Below are positions 1 to 8,798 of a stretch of DNA of 64,000 bases, in pieces. Numbering within the stretch: the first letter of the stretch is position 1; each line of letters opens with the position of its first letter. The notes beneath the pieces were generated by a model. It was given only the letters and a program-made list of their open reading frames with translations, was not told the origin of the DNA and ran no database searches. Source of the DNA: Diacronema lutheri. Taxonomy: Eukaryota > Haptophyta > Pavlovophyceae > Pavlovales > Pavlovaceae. The translations under genes were made by a program, and so were the position numbers. The stretch lies in the NCBI GenBank assembly GCA_019448385.1, contig JAGTXO010000003.1, forward strand, positions 1,550,001-1,614,000, read 5' to 3'.

Positions 1-2143
1 TGAACTCAGGGTGGTCGCGGATGTCGGACAGGTCGAGCAGCTCCCAGCATTCGAGCCACTTTGCGTGCTCCTCGTCCGACTCGTTGGGCAGCGGGCGCGA
101 GTCGCGCTTGGCAAGGAAGGTGGACTGCGCGCGCACGAGCGTCGCGGCCGTCATCACGCTCGGCACATCCATACGGCTAAGCACGTTGAGGATGAGCGCG
201 GTCACGCGGTCTGCGGGCTTCATCTGCTCAATCAGCTCGTACTTGAGCAGCCCGCACCGCCCTATGCACTCCAGGAATTCCTCGTAATCGAGCTCCGTCG
301 CCAGCTCAAAGCCCGTTAAGGAGCCCATCTGCGCCTCATCCACGCGCTGGCTCTCGACAAACGAACGCTTCGCCTTGGCCACCGTCAGCACCGCGCGGTA
401 CGTCTTGAGCGTGTGCTTGGGCACGCGCACCTCCGAAAGCTGCCGCACGCTCACGTCACCGATGATGCCGCGCGATTGGAGCAGCTCGAGGTACTGCTCC
501 ATTGAGATGGTCGGCCTCTCGTTCGCGTCGACGCTGCGCCGCTGACGGGCCAGGTGTGCATGCAGCAGGTAAAGCGCCTCGCCGTACACCTCAAAGGCCT
601 TGCGCACGCCCGGATCCGCCTCGAGCATCTGCCGGACTGCGTGCGACATATCGCGCTGCGCGTACGGCAGCACGCACTCCTCCAGAATATCGCGCACACA
701 CTCGGGCAGCGGCACATGCCGCTTGAGCGACGAATAGTTCTCGCGCAAATGCGCGCACCGGCAGATCGCCTCGACAAACTCGTAGAAGGCCATCGACCTG
801 TCCGCGTCGCCGAGCGCCTTGGGCCGGTTGACGTGGCTTGTCGCCGTCACAAACACGTTCTCGGCGAGCCCGCGGTTGAAGCTCTTGCTCGCGACCTTGC
901 AGTCGCGGATGAAGACGAGCCACTCCTGCATGTCCATCAGCTCGGCGTCGCGCGCCGTCTCCGCGCCCGAGATGGACTACGACGTGCGCGTAACGGGAAG
1001 GCGGTGCACGCGCACGGTCAACGGCCGATGCGCGTGTGCAGTGGTGAGCGAAATGGCAGTCGCGAACGTGGGAGCGCGGGCACGCCGCGCGCGCACCTTG
1101 CAGTAAAAGGGGAAGATAAGGCGCAGCTGCGCAAACGATGCGTGCAGCACGTCGTGCAGGTCGTGGTTGAACTCAGGGTGGTCGCGGATGTCGGACAGGT
1201 CAAGCAGCTCCCAGCATTCGAGCCACTTCGCGTGCTCCTCGTCCGACTCGTTGGGCAGCGGGCGCGAGTCGCGCTTGGCAAGGAAGGTGGACTGCGCGCG
1301 CACGAGCGTCGCGGCCGTCATCACGCTCGGCACATCCATACGGCTAAGCACGTTGAGGATGAGCGCGGTCACGCGGTCTGCGGGCTTCATCTGCTCAATC
1401 AGCTCGTACTTGAGCAGCCCGCACCGCCCTATGCACTCCAGGAATTCCTCGTAATCGAGCTCCGTCGCCAGCTCAAAGCCCGTCAAGGAGCCCATCTGCG
1501 CCTCATCCACGCGCTGGCTCTCGACAAACGAACGCTTCGCCTTGGCCACCGTCAGCACCGCGCGGTACGTCTTGAGCGTGTGCTTGGGCACGCGCACCTC
1601 CGAAAGCTGCCGCACGCTCACGTCACCGATGATGCCGCGCGATTGGAGCAGCTCGAGGTACTGCTCCATCGAGATGGTCGGCCTCTCGTTCGCGTCGACG
1701 CTGCGCCGCTGACGGGCCAGGTGTGCATGCAGCAGGTAAAGCGCCTCGCCGTACACCTCAAAGGCCTTGCGCACGCCCGGATCCGCCTCGAGCATCTGCC
1801 GGACTGCGTGCGACATGTCGCGCTGCGCGTACGGCAGCACGCACTCGTCGAGCAAATACTCGACGCACGCGTCGAGGGGCACCACCTTCCGCACGGACGA
1901 ATAGTTCTCGCGCAAATGCGCGCAGCGGCAGATCGCCTCGACAAACTCGTAGAAGGCCATCGACCTGTCCGCGTCGCCGAGCGCCTTGGGCCGATTGATG
2001 TGGCTTGTCGCCGTCACAAACACGTTCTCGGCGAGCCCGCGGTTGAAGCTCTTGCTTGCGACCTTGCAGTCGCGGATGAAGACGAGCCACTCCTGCATGT
2101 CCATCAGCTCGGCATCGCGCGCCGTCTCCGCGCCCGAGATGGA
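1..2143 (-). repeat. Near-identical tandem exon-module duplication (period 1167 bp)
   Basis: Positions 1 to about 976 match 1168-2143 almost base for base at a fixed offset of 1167, covering a whole 1047-nt exon in the right copy. The intron between the copies (977-1096, 120 nt) differs from the next intron (2144-2240, 97 nt) except for short splice-site-proximal stretches. Inside the duplicated exon, one patch (about 679-733 against 1846-1900) is strongly different while keeping length and frame. The remaining differences are a handful of single bases. This is a recent duplication or a conversion-homogenised pair. Confidence 0.9.
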
Positions 2144-2910
2144 CTGCGCGGCGGCGCGTGCGCGCGAAGAGCGCGCGCATCCTCGAAGGTTGGCATGAAC
2201 GGCGCGTGCGGGCCGGCCGCACGACGCGGGCGAAGCGCACCTTGCAGTAGTGGGTGAAGATGCTGTGCAGCTCGTGAAACGAGTTGAAAAGCACGTCGTG
2301 CAGGTCCATCAGCCAGAGCGGGTGGTCGCGAACGTCAGAGAGGTCGAGCAGCTTCCACGCCTCCTCCCATTTCGCATCCTTGAAGCGCGTCGGCGACGGC
2401 GGCAGCGTTGCGTTGGACGCGCGGCGCAGCGGCGAGCGCAGCGCGACGGGCGCAGATCTGGGCAAGCCGACAGGCGCAGATCTAGGCGAGCCGCTCGGCC
2501 TGCGCGCACGCGACGCGCGGCGAGCGCGAAGGCCACCTTGAGCGTCGCGCAGCGCCGTGGGCGCACGCGGCGCCGGGCACGGGGCGTGCGCATGCGCGTG
2601 CGCGTGCGCAGCTGCTCACCGAGAAGTCGGCTTAGGCGGCTCCAACGAGGCACGCTTACCCTCGCTGATGTGCGCGTATACCTGCGATGCGCCGAGCGGC
2701 GCGCGCGACGCAGCCGCTCGCACAGCTCAGAGCATGCACGCGCGCTCCACGCGCGTATCGCGCGGCGCCGCACGCGCACGCGCGCACCTCGTCGAGCATG
2801 GCCTCCTGCTGTGCGCGCGTCTTGCCCTCGAGCTCGAACAAGACTACCTTTTTATCCTCCGGGTCGAGCTGGTCGAGCACGTCGCTCCAGCGCGCCGCGA
2901 GCTCGTCCAT
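1..2910 (-). CDS. EF-hand-like helical module protein, 3' end outside window
   Basis: Proposed exons on the minus strand are 2788-2910, 2241-2378, 1097-2143 and 1-976 (running off the edge). All junctions are GT-AG and phase 0: exon lengths of 123, 138 and 1047 nt divide by three. The start ATG at 2910 opens MDELAARWSDVLDQLD. Each large exon encodes a 349-residue module with two sub-repeats: a line beginning MDMQEWLVFIRDC that ends FYEFVEAICRCA, and one beginning ISMEQYLELL that ends LDYEEFLECIGRCGL. The pattern of a long helix, a spacer and a '(F/Y)xEFxEAhxRhA' helix resembles EF-hand-like/p25-alpha-type folds common in protist cytoskeletal or calcium-related proteins. I see no canonical DxDxDG calcium loop. 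Function is unknown. The 409-nt first intron contains a 24-bp direct repeat with two AGATCT sites. It may hide another small exon. Confidence 0.6.
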
Positions 2911-3057
2911 CTGCTCCACCTCCCCGTCGAGCGCGGAAGCCCTCACGGGCGGTTTCAAAAACGAAAAAGTCTGGGTGTGGTTACGAAAAGTGCGATCTAA
3001 ATGCGATCCCTTCCCGCGCCCATTCTGCCCACGCACGGTCAGGTCGTCGCGGCTCGG
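2911..3057. promoter_or_regulatory. Short divergent promoter region
   Basis: This 147-bp gap lies between the start codons of the EF-hand-like module gene (minus) and the biuret-hydrolase-like gene (plus), so both promoters and 5' leaders must share it. It is relatively A/T-rich around 2955-3000. I see no TATA box or other motif that I can name with confidence. An upstream in-frame ATG at 3001 would extend the plus-strand gene into it. Confidence 0.45.
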
Positions 3058-4563
3058 ATGTCGGCGTACCGCGCGCCGCTGGCGAACGTCCCGTCGGCCG
3101 AGCCGTACGTTTGGCCCTACGACGGCGCAGTGGAGCGCAACTCAGTCGCGCTGATCATCATCGACATGCAGGTGGACTTTTGCGGCCGCGGCGGCTACGT
3201 CGACACCATGGGCTACGACATCGCGCTCACGCGCGCGCCAATCGAGCCGCTGTCGCGCGTGCTCGCGGCGGCGCGCGAGGCGGGCGTGCGCGTGATCCAC
3301 ACGCGCGAGGGGCACCGGCCAAGCCTCTCCGATTTGCCGGCGAACAAGCGCTTCCGCTCCGCCAAGATCGGCGCGGAGATCGGCCAGCCCGGTCCGTGCG
3401 GCCGCGTGCTCACGCGCGGTGAGCCGGGCTGGGAGATCATCCCCGAGCTCGCGCCGCTCCAGAGTGAGGACGTCATTGACAAGCCGGGCAAAGGGTGCTT
3501 CATGGCCACGGACCTGGACCACATCCTCCGTACCGCTGGCATCCGGCACATCCTCCTCGGCGGCATCACCACCGACGTGTGCGTGCACACGACGCTGCGC
3601 GACGCGAACGACTTGGGCTTTGAGTGCCTCCTCCTCGCCGACGGCACGGCCGCGACCGACGTGAGCAACCATATGGCAGCGCTGCACATGGTCAAGATGC
3701 AAGGCAGCGTGTTTGGCGCCGTCGCGACGTGCGACGCCGCCGCGCTCGCGCTCGCCGCTCTCGGCCCCAAGCCCGCGCCGCCGCCTCCAATGCCGACCGA
3801 GCAGCCGCGCTCGTCGGCCGACAGCGCCGCTGCGCACGCGCGCGTGAGCATGCCCGGTGCGATGCCGACGCCATTCTCCGCGCCGGTGGGCAAGCTGGCG
3901 CTCGTCATGATCGACTTTCAGCGCGACTTCATGGAGGAGAAGGGCTTTGCCGCGTCGCTCGGCAACGACGTGAGCCGTTTGCTGCCGGCGGTCGAGCCGG
4001 CGCGCCGCCTGCTCGCTGCGTTCAGGCAGCACGGCCTCACCATCGTGCACACGCTCGAGTGCCACGCGCCCGACCTCTCTGACCTGCACGAGTCGAAGCG
4101 CCAGCGCTGCTCGCGCATCGCGCAGGTCGATTGCCCGGCTCGCGGCCGCATCCTGATCCGCGGCGAGCCTGGCAACGCGATCGTGCCGGCGCTCACGCCG
4201 CAGCCGGGCGAGCTTATCGTGCACAAGCCGGGGAAGGGCTCCTTCTATGCGACGGGGTTGCACGAGCGCCTGCAAGCGCTCGGCATCACGCACCTTGTGT
4301 TCGCCGGCGTGACCACCGAGGTGTGCGTGCAGACGAGCATGCGCGAGGCCAACGACCGTGGGTACGAGTGCGTGCTCGTGACGGACGCGACCGAGTCCTA
4401 CTTCCCGCAGTTCAAGCGGGCGACGATCGAGATGATTGTCGCGCAGAACGGCATCGTTGGCTGGACGGCCGACACCGCCGAGGTCGTCGCCGCGCTCGAT
4501 GTGCTCCCGCGCGCCATGCCTATCGCCGCCGGCGACGGCCGCAGAGGTGCGGCGGCCCTCTAG
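3058..4563 (+). CDS. Tandem-domain isochorismatase-fold hydrolase, biuret amidohydrolase-like
   Basis: The single-exon gene encodes 501 residues from ATG 3058 (an in-frame ATG at 3001 would add 19). Two complete cysteine-hydrolase domains follow each other. The first carries IIIDMQVDF, RGEPGWEIIPELAP, KPGKG and TTDVCVHTTLRDAND. The second carries VMIDFQRDF, RGEPGNAIVPALTP, KPGKG and TTEVCVQTSMREAND. The Asp-Lys-Cys catalytic triad is present in both. The RGEPGxxIxPEL and KPGKG context matches the biuret hydrolase branch of the family, which cleaves biuret to allophanate and ammonia. Ureidoacrylate or N-carbamoyl amide hydrolysis is the alternative. A 50-residue Pro/Ala-rich linker joins the halves. 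Family members are usually single-domain, so this is an internal duplication with both sites kept. No targeting signal is obvious. Confidence 0.85.
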   Translation: MSAYRAPLANVPSAEPYVWPYDGAVERNSVALIIIDMQVDFCGRGGYVDTMGYDIALTRAPIEPLSRVLAAAREAGVRVIHTREGHRPSLSDLPANKRFRSAKIGAEIGQPGPCGRVLTRGEPGWEIIPELAPLQSEDVIDKPGKGCFMATDLDHILRTAGIRHILLGGITTDVCVHTTLRDANDLGFECLLLADGTAATDVSNHMAALHMVKMQGSVFGAVATCDAAALALAALGPKPAPPPPMPTEQPRSSADSAAAHARVSMPGAMPTPFSAPVGKLALVMIDFQRDFMEEKGFAASLGNDVSRLLPAVEPARRLLAAFRQHGLTIVHTLECHAPDLSDLHESKRQRCSRIAQVDCPARGRILIRGEPGNAIVPALTPQPGELIVHKPGKGSFYATGLHERLQALGITHLVFAGVTTEVCVQTSMREANDRGYECVLVTDATESYFPQFKRATIEMIVAQNGIVGWTADTAEVVAALDVLPRAMPIAAGDGRRGAAAL

Positions 4564-4809
4564 CGCGGTAGCGAAGCGGCGCGAAGCCGGTGAATCTGCC
4601 GCGCCCCGCCATGCACGCGTACAGCAGCTCGTCTGTGACGACCTCGCTCGCTCGCTCATCTTATCCATTGCCGGCTGTGTTGGCGATCCCGGCCATGCGT
4701 GCAGCGTGCTTCACGCACGTGAGGACTGAGGACGTCAGACAGTCAGAGACAGCGACACTTTGAACTTGGGCGCCATCGTGCGCGCGTGCGCGCGGCGCGT
4801 TGACGGACG
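4564..4809. other. Intergenic, 3' end and 5' leader
   Basis: 246 bp between two genes in the same direction. I see no gene, repeat or recognisable site. It must hold the 3' end of the hydrolase transcript and the promoter of the PCF11-like gene. Confidence 0.4.
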
Positions 4810-6609
4810 ATGAGCAGCGAGACCCTCGCGGCCTTCGATGCGGAGCTGGACGAGCTGGCGCGGCTGACGAAGCTCAACTGCAAGCCGCTCATCCTCTCGC
4901 TCACGATGATCGCCGAGGAGTCGGTGCAGGCCGCGCCCGCGCTCGTCGCGCTCATCTGCCGGAAGGTCGCGACGCTGCCGCCCGAGCGGATGCTCACGAT
5001 CCTCTACCTGTGGGACTCGCTGTCGCAGTCCAGGGGGGGTGGGCCATACCGCGAGCTCTTCGCGTCGCGCCTCGTGCCCACCATCGGCTCTGCCCTCGAG
5101 CGCGCGCCCCCCGCGATGCGCGCCAACATTGAGAAGCTCTTTGGCGTGTGGCGCGCCGGTCGCGTGTACCCGCCAAATCTGCTCGACGAGCTCGAGGCGC
5201 GCGCGAGGCGGCTGGCCGGGATCATGGACGCGCCATCATCGTCGCCGGCGCCGCCTCCTCCCTCCGCCGTCCCGCACGACGCGGGTGCAAAGCGAGCGCG
5301 AGCGCCCACGCCGCCGCTGCAGCCGCCAAGCCAGCAGCTGCCGCCCGCGTTGTGTCCGATGCCACCGGTGCTCAAGCACCTCGGCCGGCCGCCCGCACCG
5401 CTGAGCAAGCTGCCACCACAGATGGCGGCGCTGCGGCGCGACGTCGGCCCGTTCGTGGGCGCGCCATATCCGAACGCTGAGCTCTTGGCGGATGCTGACG
5501 AATTAATTGGGATGTACGAGTACCTCCTCGCGGTGGAGGGCGAGGGGGCGATCATCTCCGGGCGCACAACCCTCGTCGCCGAGCTCGCCGAGCTCACGCA
5601 GTGGCGGGCGGCGGTCGGCGGCGGAGCGGCGCACGCGTCCACACCTCCGCAGCCGGCGCCAGTGCCGGCCGCGCAGCCGCCGCAAGTCGCGATGCCGAGG
5701 CCGTGTGCCGCGGGGGCGTGCGGCGACGGCGCGGCAGGCTGCGGAAGCGCTTATGGCGGTGCGCGCCGGGCTGCGCACGCCGCCGGTGGCGCGGCGCTCG
5801 CGCGACCTGGCGAGAATGGCGCGCCCGCCGGCGGCAGTCCAGCACCGCCCTTCCCGCCCGGCCCATGTGCGCACGTCTTTGAATTGTTCGGCGCGCTCTC
5901 ACAGCTCGAGATGCTGCCGCTGCCCTCGGCGGTGGGCGTGCCGTCGACGGGTGCAGGCATCGCGCGCGCGCCCGCCATTAAGCGCCCGTTTGATGCTCGT
6001 GCGGCGGTTCACCGTCTGTACGACGGTCTGCCGCTCCAGTGCACGCTCTCCGCCGTCCGCTTCGCGCACGGCGCGCATCGCCAGCTTCGCGCGCACATGG
6101 ACCGGCAGTTCAAGCGCACGCAGCGCAAGCCGGGCGGCCCGCCGCCATCGCGCGCGTGGCTGCGCCCCGCCGCAGAGTGGCTTTCAGTGTACGGCACTGA
6201 GCAGGAGCACGTCAGTGAGGCGCCTACCTCATTCTTTGCGGATCAGGCGGCGGCGGGAGCGGCGGGCGCGGGCGCGGCCGGCGGCAGCGGCGTGGCGCAC
6301 GCCAACGGTGGCGCGCTGGATGGCCTTGCCGAGCGCGCCGAGCCGGACGGCGGCGCGATTGACGCTGATGCGGCCGCGACGCGTGGGACGGCCGTGCCCG
6401 CGCCCGCGGGCGCCGACTTGTCCGGGCTGGTGTGCGCGCTGTCGCGCGAGCCGCTGGAGGCCTTCTACGATCCGGAGGCGGACGAGTGGATGGTCAAGGA
6501 CGCGCAGCTGCTCCCCGACGGTCGGCTCTGCCACGTGAAGAGCTTGCCGTCGTCGAGCACACCCGTAGCACAGGCGCTCTCGCGGCGTGCAAGCTGCGCT
6601 GGCACGTGA
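4810..6609 (+). CDS. PCF11: PCF11-like pre-mRNA cleavage complex subunit
   Basis: 599 residues. Residues about 1-140 form a CID, the domain that binds the phosphorylated RNA polymerase II tail. It reads LNCKPLILSLTMIAEES, then LYLWDSLSQSRGGGPYRELF, matching the 'LYLxDSIxKNxGGPY' core. A Pro/Ala-rich low-complexity middle follows. Near residue 400 the segment YDGLPLQCTLSAVRF...HMDRQFKR followed by SRAW...AAEWLS matches the first zinc knuckle of Pcf11. Near residue 540, VCALSREPLEAFYDPEADEW then VKDA matches the second. In both knuckles the second Cys of the expected C-x2-C is Ser, so zinc binding may be altered. The C-terminus is uncertain: the frame stops at 6607, but a late intron near 6530 is possible. 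It acts in the nucleus in 3'-end formation and transcription termination. Confidence 0.75.
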   Translation: MSSETLAAFDAELDELARLTKLNCKPLILSLTMIAEESVQAAPALVALICRKVATLPPERMLTILYLWDSLSQSRGGGPYRELFASRLVPTIGSALERAPPAMRANIEKLFGVWRAGRVYPPNLLDELEARARRLAGIMDAPSSSPAPPPPSAVPHDAGAKRARAPTPPLQPPSQQLPPALCPMPPVLKHLGRPPAPLSKLPPQMAALRRDVGPFVGAPYPNAELLADADELIGMYEYLLAVEGEGAIISGRTTLVAELAELTQWRAAVGGGAAHASTPPQPAPVPAAQPPQVAMPRPCAAGACGDGAAGCGSAYGGARRAAHAAGGAALARPGENGAPAGGSPAPPFPPGPCAHVFELFGALSQLEMLPLPSAVGVPSTGAGIARAPAIKRPFDARAAVHRLYDGLPLQCTLSAVRFAHGAHRQLRAHMDRQFKRTQRKPGGPPPSRAWLRPAAEWLSVYGTEQEHVSEAPTSFFADQAAAGAAGAGAAGGSGVAHANGGALDGLAERAEPDGGAIDADAAATRGTAVPAPAGADLSGLVCALSREPLEAFYDPEADEWMVKDAQLLPDGRLCHVKSLPSSSTPVAQALSRRASCAGT

Positions 6610-6817
6610 AGCGGCGCTGCGTTGATTTCGAGTCAAAAGCTAGTGTGGGTGGATCCTGTCCTGTCAAGACTAGTTGGCATCCAGCCGCCGGCCGCGTCTC
6701 CCGCGTATTTTGGCCCGTCGTCGTTTGGCCACGTTGCGGGGGAGAGAGCGGGCAGCCGTTCGCCGCGCCGCGCGCCGCCGCGCGCTGCCACGCGCAGCCA
6801 CGGCGGCCGAGTAAGCG
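6610..6817. other. Convergent intergenic region
   Basis: 208 bp between the 3' ends of the PCF11-like and PRMT7-like genes. It should contain both polyadenylation regions. I see no clear AATAAA-type signal and no repeat. Confidence 0.4.
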
Positions 6818-8170
6818 TCAGTGGCCGAGCGGCGGGAAGTCGCGGTCGAATTCGAACGTGCCGCCGCTGCAGCCCGGAGCGGCACGGCCCGCATCGGTGC
6901 CGTTCGCCGCGGGAGCGGGCCGCTTGCCCTTGGCCGCCGCGGTGTGTGCGGGCGACGCACGGCTGCCGTTTTCGTGCGCGCCGGCGGGCAGTGCGCTAGG
7001 TGCCTCGCGCTGCGTGCGTTGCACCACCTTGCCGGTCCGCGCGGGCGCGCCGTCGCGCTCGACCGCGCACTGGAAGTTCACGCCGTCGCGCGCGTACCGA
7101 ACGACGAGCGTCAGGGACTCGCCCTCCGTCACGCGCAGCGGGCGCGGCTGCGGGAGCTCGAGCCCGTCGGTCGTGTCCTCGAGGAGCTGCAGCGCTTGGC
7201 CCCACTGCATGTCGCGCGGGAAGTTGTGACGCGTGTCGTTCGGGTGCGTGGACATGACCTGGCGGCGGTACGGGTCGCTCACATCCCACGACGCGAGGAT
7301 TGCGTGCGCGACGCCGGTGGCGGTCGCGCGGAAGCGGAGTCGGTGCTCCTGCAAGAAGGCGGTCTCCGTGTGCGCCTGCGCAAAGTCGATCGCGAGCACG
7401 GGCAGCTTATCGGAGAGGAAGCGGTGCGCGCACGAGGAGAAGCGGAAGCCATACTGCTTCGTGAATACGAGCGACGTTGTGTCCTGCAGCGCGTTGAAGT
7501 GGCGCAGGTCGATGCCGTCCCACGAGCGGACGGCGGTGATCTGGTGCACCTCGTCCGACTCGATCAGCGAGACGTATTGCGTGCCAAGCGCCGGCAGAAT
7601 CGTCGCGCGCGGCGCGATGAGCCGCGCGCGCGCATCCTGCACGTAGTGCAGCGCGCTCTCGCCGAGCAAGAGCGTGCCCAGGATCTCGGAGACGAGAATG
7701 GTGGGCACGGCGGGGAGCTCGTCGAGGTGCACGTCCGTGCTCATCTTGTTGATCACGCAGATTCGGTCGCTCATCCCGTTCGCCGCGATGATCTGCTGCG
7801 CGAGCACGGCCATCTCGTGGTTGGCCTCGATCGCGATTACGAGCCGCGCGCCGGCCTTGGCGGCCATGATGGAGAGCAGGCCGGAGCCTGCGCCAATCTC
7901 TAGGACCACCGAATTCTCATCGATCGCGTCGTGCAGCAGCGTCTGGTAGAACTTATTCCGATCGAGGTCGTTGATCATCGCAAAATGCCAGTCGTTCACG
8001 GTCTCGATGAGCTCGGTCGGCTTGGTCCGCAGCCGCGTCGGCACAACGAAGTTGATGGGAAGGTACGAGCCAAAGAGGTGCTCTGGCCGGCCGTTGGCTT
8101 CGCACGGCGGCATGTACGGGCCGCCGATGCCCTGCTTGCGTGCGAACACCTCCTCGGCGTTCTCGTCCAT
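6818..8170 (-). CDS. PRMT7: PRMT7-like protein arginine methyltransferase, single domain
   Basis: 450 residues, one exon. WHFAMINDLDRNKFY before the fold is the PRMT7-type signature. Motif I is VLEIGAGSGLLSIMAAKAG (SAM binding) and the acidic end of motif I is VIAIEANHEM. The double-E loop reads SEILGTLLLGESALHY, with both glutamates present. Animal and plant PRMT7 carry two tandem methyltransferase modules, but this protein has one, as in trypanosome PRMT7. The family makes monomethylarginine on histones, Sm proteins and translation factors. The C-terminal 80 residues are Ala/Pro/Gly-rich and end in FEFDRDFPPLGH, a possible short docking motif (inference). The 5' flank holds a 60-bp tandem repeat. 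PRMT9 or another divergent PRMT is a less likely assignment. Confidence 0.8.
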   Translation of the reverse strand: MDENAEEVFARKQGIGGPYMPPCEANGRPEHLFGSYLPINFVVPTRLRTKPTELIETVNDWHFAMINDLDRNKFYQTLLHDAIDENSVVLEIGAGSGLLSIMAAKAGARLVIAIEANHEMAVLAQQIIAANGMSDRICVINKMSTDVHLDELPAVPTILVSEILGTLLLGESALHYVQDARARLIAPRATILPALGTQYVSLIESDEVHQITAVRSWDGIDLRHFNALQDTTSLVFTKQYGFRFSSCAHRFLSDKLPVLAIDFAQAHTETAFLQEHRLRFRATATGVAHAILASWDVSDPYRRQVMSTHPNDTRHNFPRDMQWGQALQLLEDTTDGLELPQPRPLRVTEGESLTLVVRYARDGVNFQCAVERDGAPARTGKVVQRTQREAPSALPAGAHENGSRASPAHTAAAKGKRPAPAANGTDAGRAAPGCSGGTFEFDRDFPPLGH

Positions 8171-8214
8171 AGTTTTCGGTCCGCCGGCCCGTCGCCTCCG
8201 TCACCAAAAACAGG

Positions 8215-8334
8215 GGACGTCCCGCGGAGGCCGTCTTTTCGGCGCGATTTCACTGTCGTCCCCCTCACCCTGCCGGACGTCCCGCGGAGGCCGTCTTTTC
8301 GACGCAATTCGACTGCCATCCCCCCCCTGTCGGA
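8215..8334. repeat. 60-bp tandem direct repeat, two copies
   Basis: Two adjacent 60-bp units (8215-8274, 8275-8334) both begin GGACGTCCCGCGGAGGCC and continue GTCTTTTCG. They differ at about ten positions. GACGTC and CCGCGG palindromes recur at the head of each unit. The pair fills most of the 175-bp gap between the PRMT7 start codon (8170) and the PET100 stop (8346), so it sits where the PRMT7 promoter or the PET100 3' end should be. Confidence 0.9.
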
Positions 8335-8345
8335 GCGAGCGCGCG

Positions 8346-8740
8346 TCACCGCTGCGCTGCGCGCGCGGCGGCTTGTGCCTCGCGAATCTTTGCGGCGCGC
8401 TCCTTGACGTCGTCGAGCGTCGTCGGCGGCCGTTCGCCCTCGGGCGGGTACAGCACGTACATGCGCTGCAGGACGAGGCGCGCGCGCGCGCGCTCCAATG
8501 CGACCGGTCAGACCGGCGCGACGCGCGACGCGAGCGCGCAGCGGTCGCGAAAGGGCGCAGCCTCGCGCGCAAGCGCGCGCGCAAGCGCGCGGAGCGCGCG
8601 CGGACGTTGGTCACGATTTTCTCGACCATGGCGGGCTGCGAGAAGACGAAGACCGTGACGACGGGGCAGAACACGTAGAGCGCGACCTTTGCGTTCTCGA
8701 AGGCGTGGGACCAAAACTTGGACCTGAACCGCGTCGCCAT
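8346..8740 (-). CDS. PET100: PET100 homologue, cytochrome c oxidase assembly
   Basis: Two exons, 8606-8740 and 8346-8465, joined across a 140-nt intron in phase 0, give 84 residues. Exon 1 encodes FENAKVALYVFCPVVTVFVF, a single membrane segment, then SQPAMVEKIVTN. Exon 2 begins RMYVLYPPEGERPPTTLDD. The order membrane segment, 'P-hydrophobic' residues and R(K/M)Y(V)xYPPEG is the PET100 pattern, and the length fits (about 70-110 in other species). PET100 is an inner-mitochondrial-membrane chaperone that brings Cox7a, Cox8 and Cox9-type subunits into complex IV. The splice join is supported because it restores the family sequence exactly at the YPPEG block. It is divergent from the GT77 gene, with 58 bp between start codons. 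Confidence 0.88.
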
Positions 8741-8798
8741 CGTGCCAAGAGTTGGTGGCGGGTCGGTCGCACCGGGCACGCACGCCGCGGAGCGGGGG
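8741..8798. promoter_or_regulatory. 58-bp divergent promoter
   Basis: Only 58 bp separate the start codon of PET100 (minus) from that of the GT77 gene (plus). Core promoters and leaders must overlap each other or the opposite coding region. No TATA-like element is visible. Confidence 0.4.

Noticed and set aside
1-2257. 567-codon plus-strand frame over the duplicated exons
   Set aside because: His/Arg/Leu-rich and repeats exactly with the duplication; the minus strand carries spliced, phase-consistent exons with amphipathic helices.
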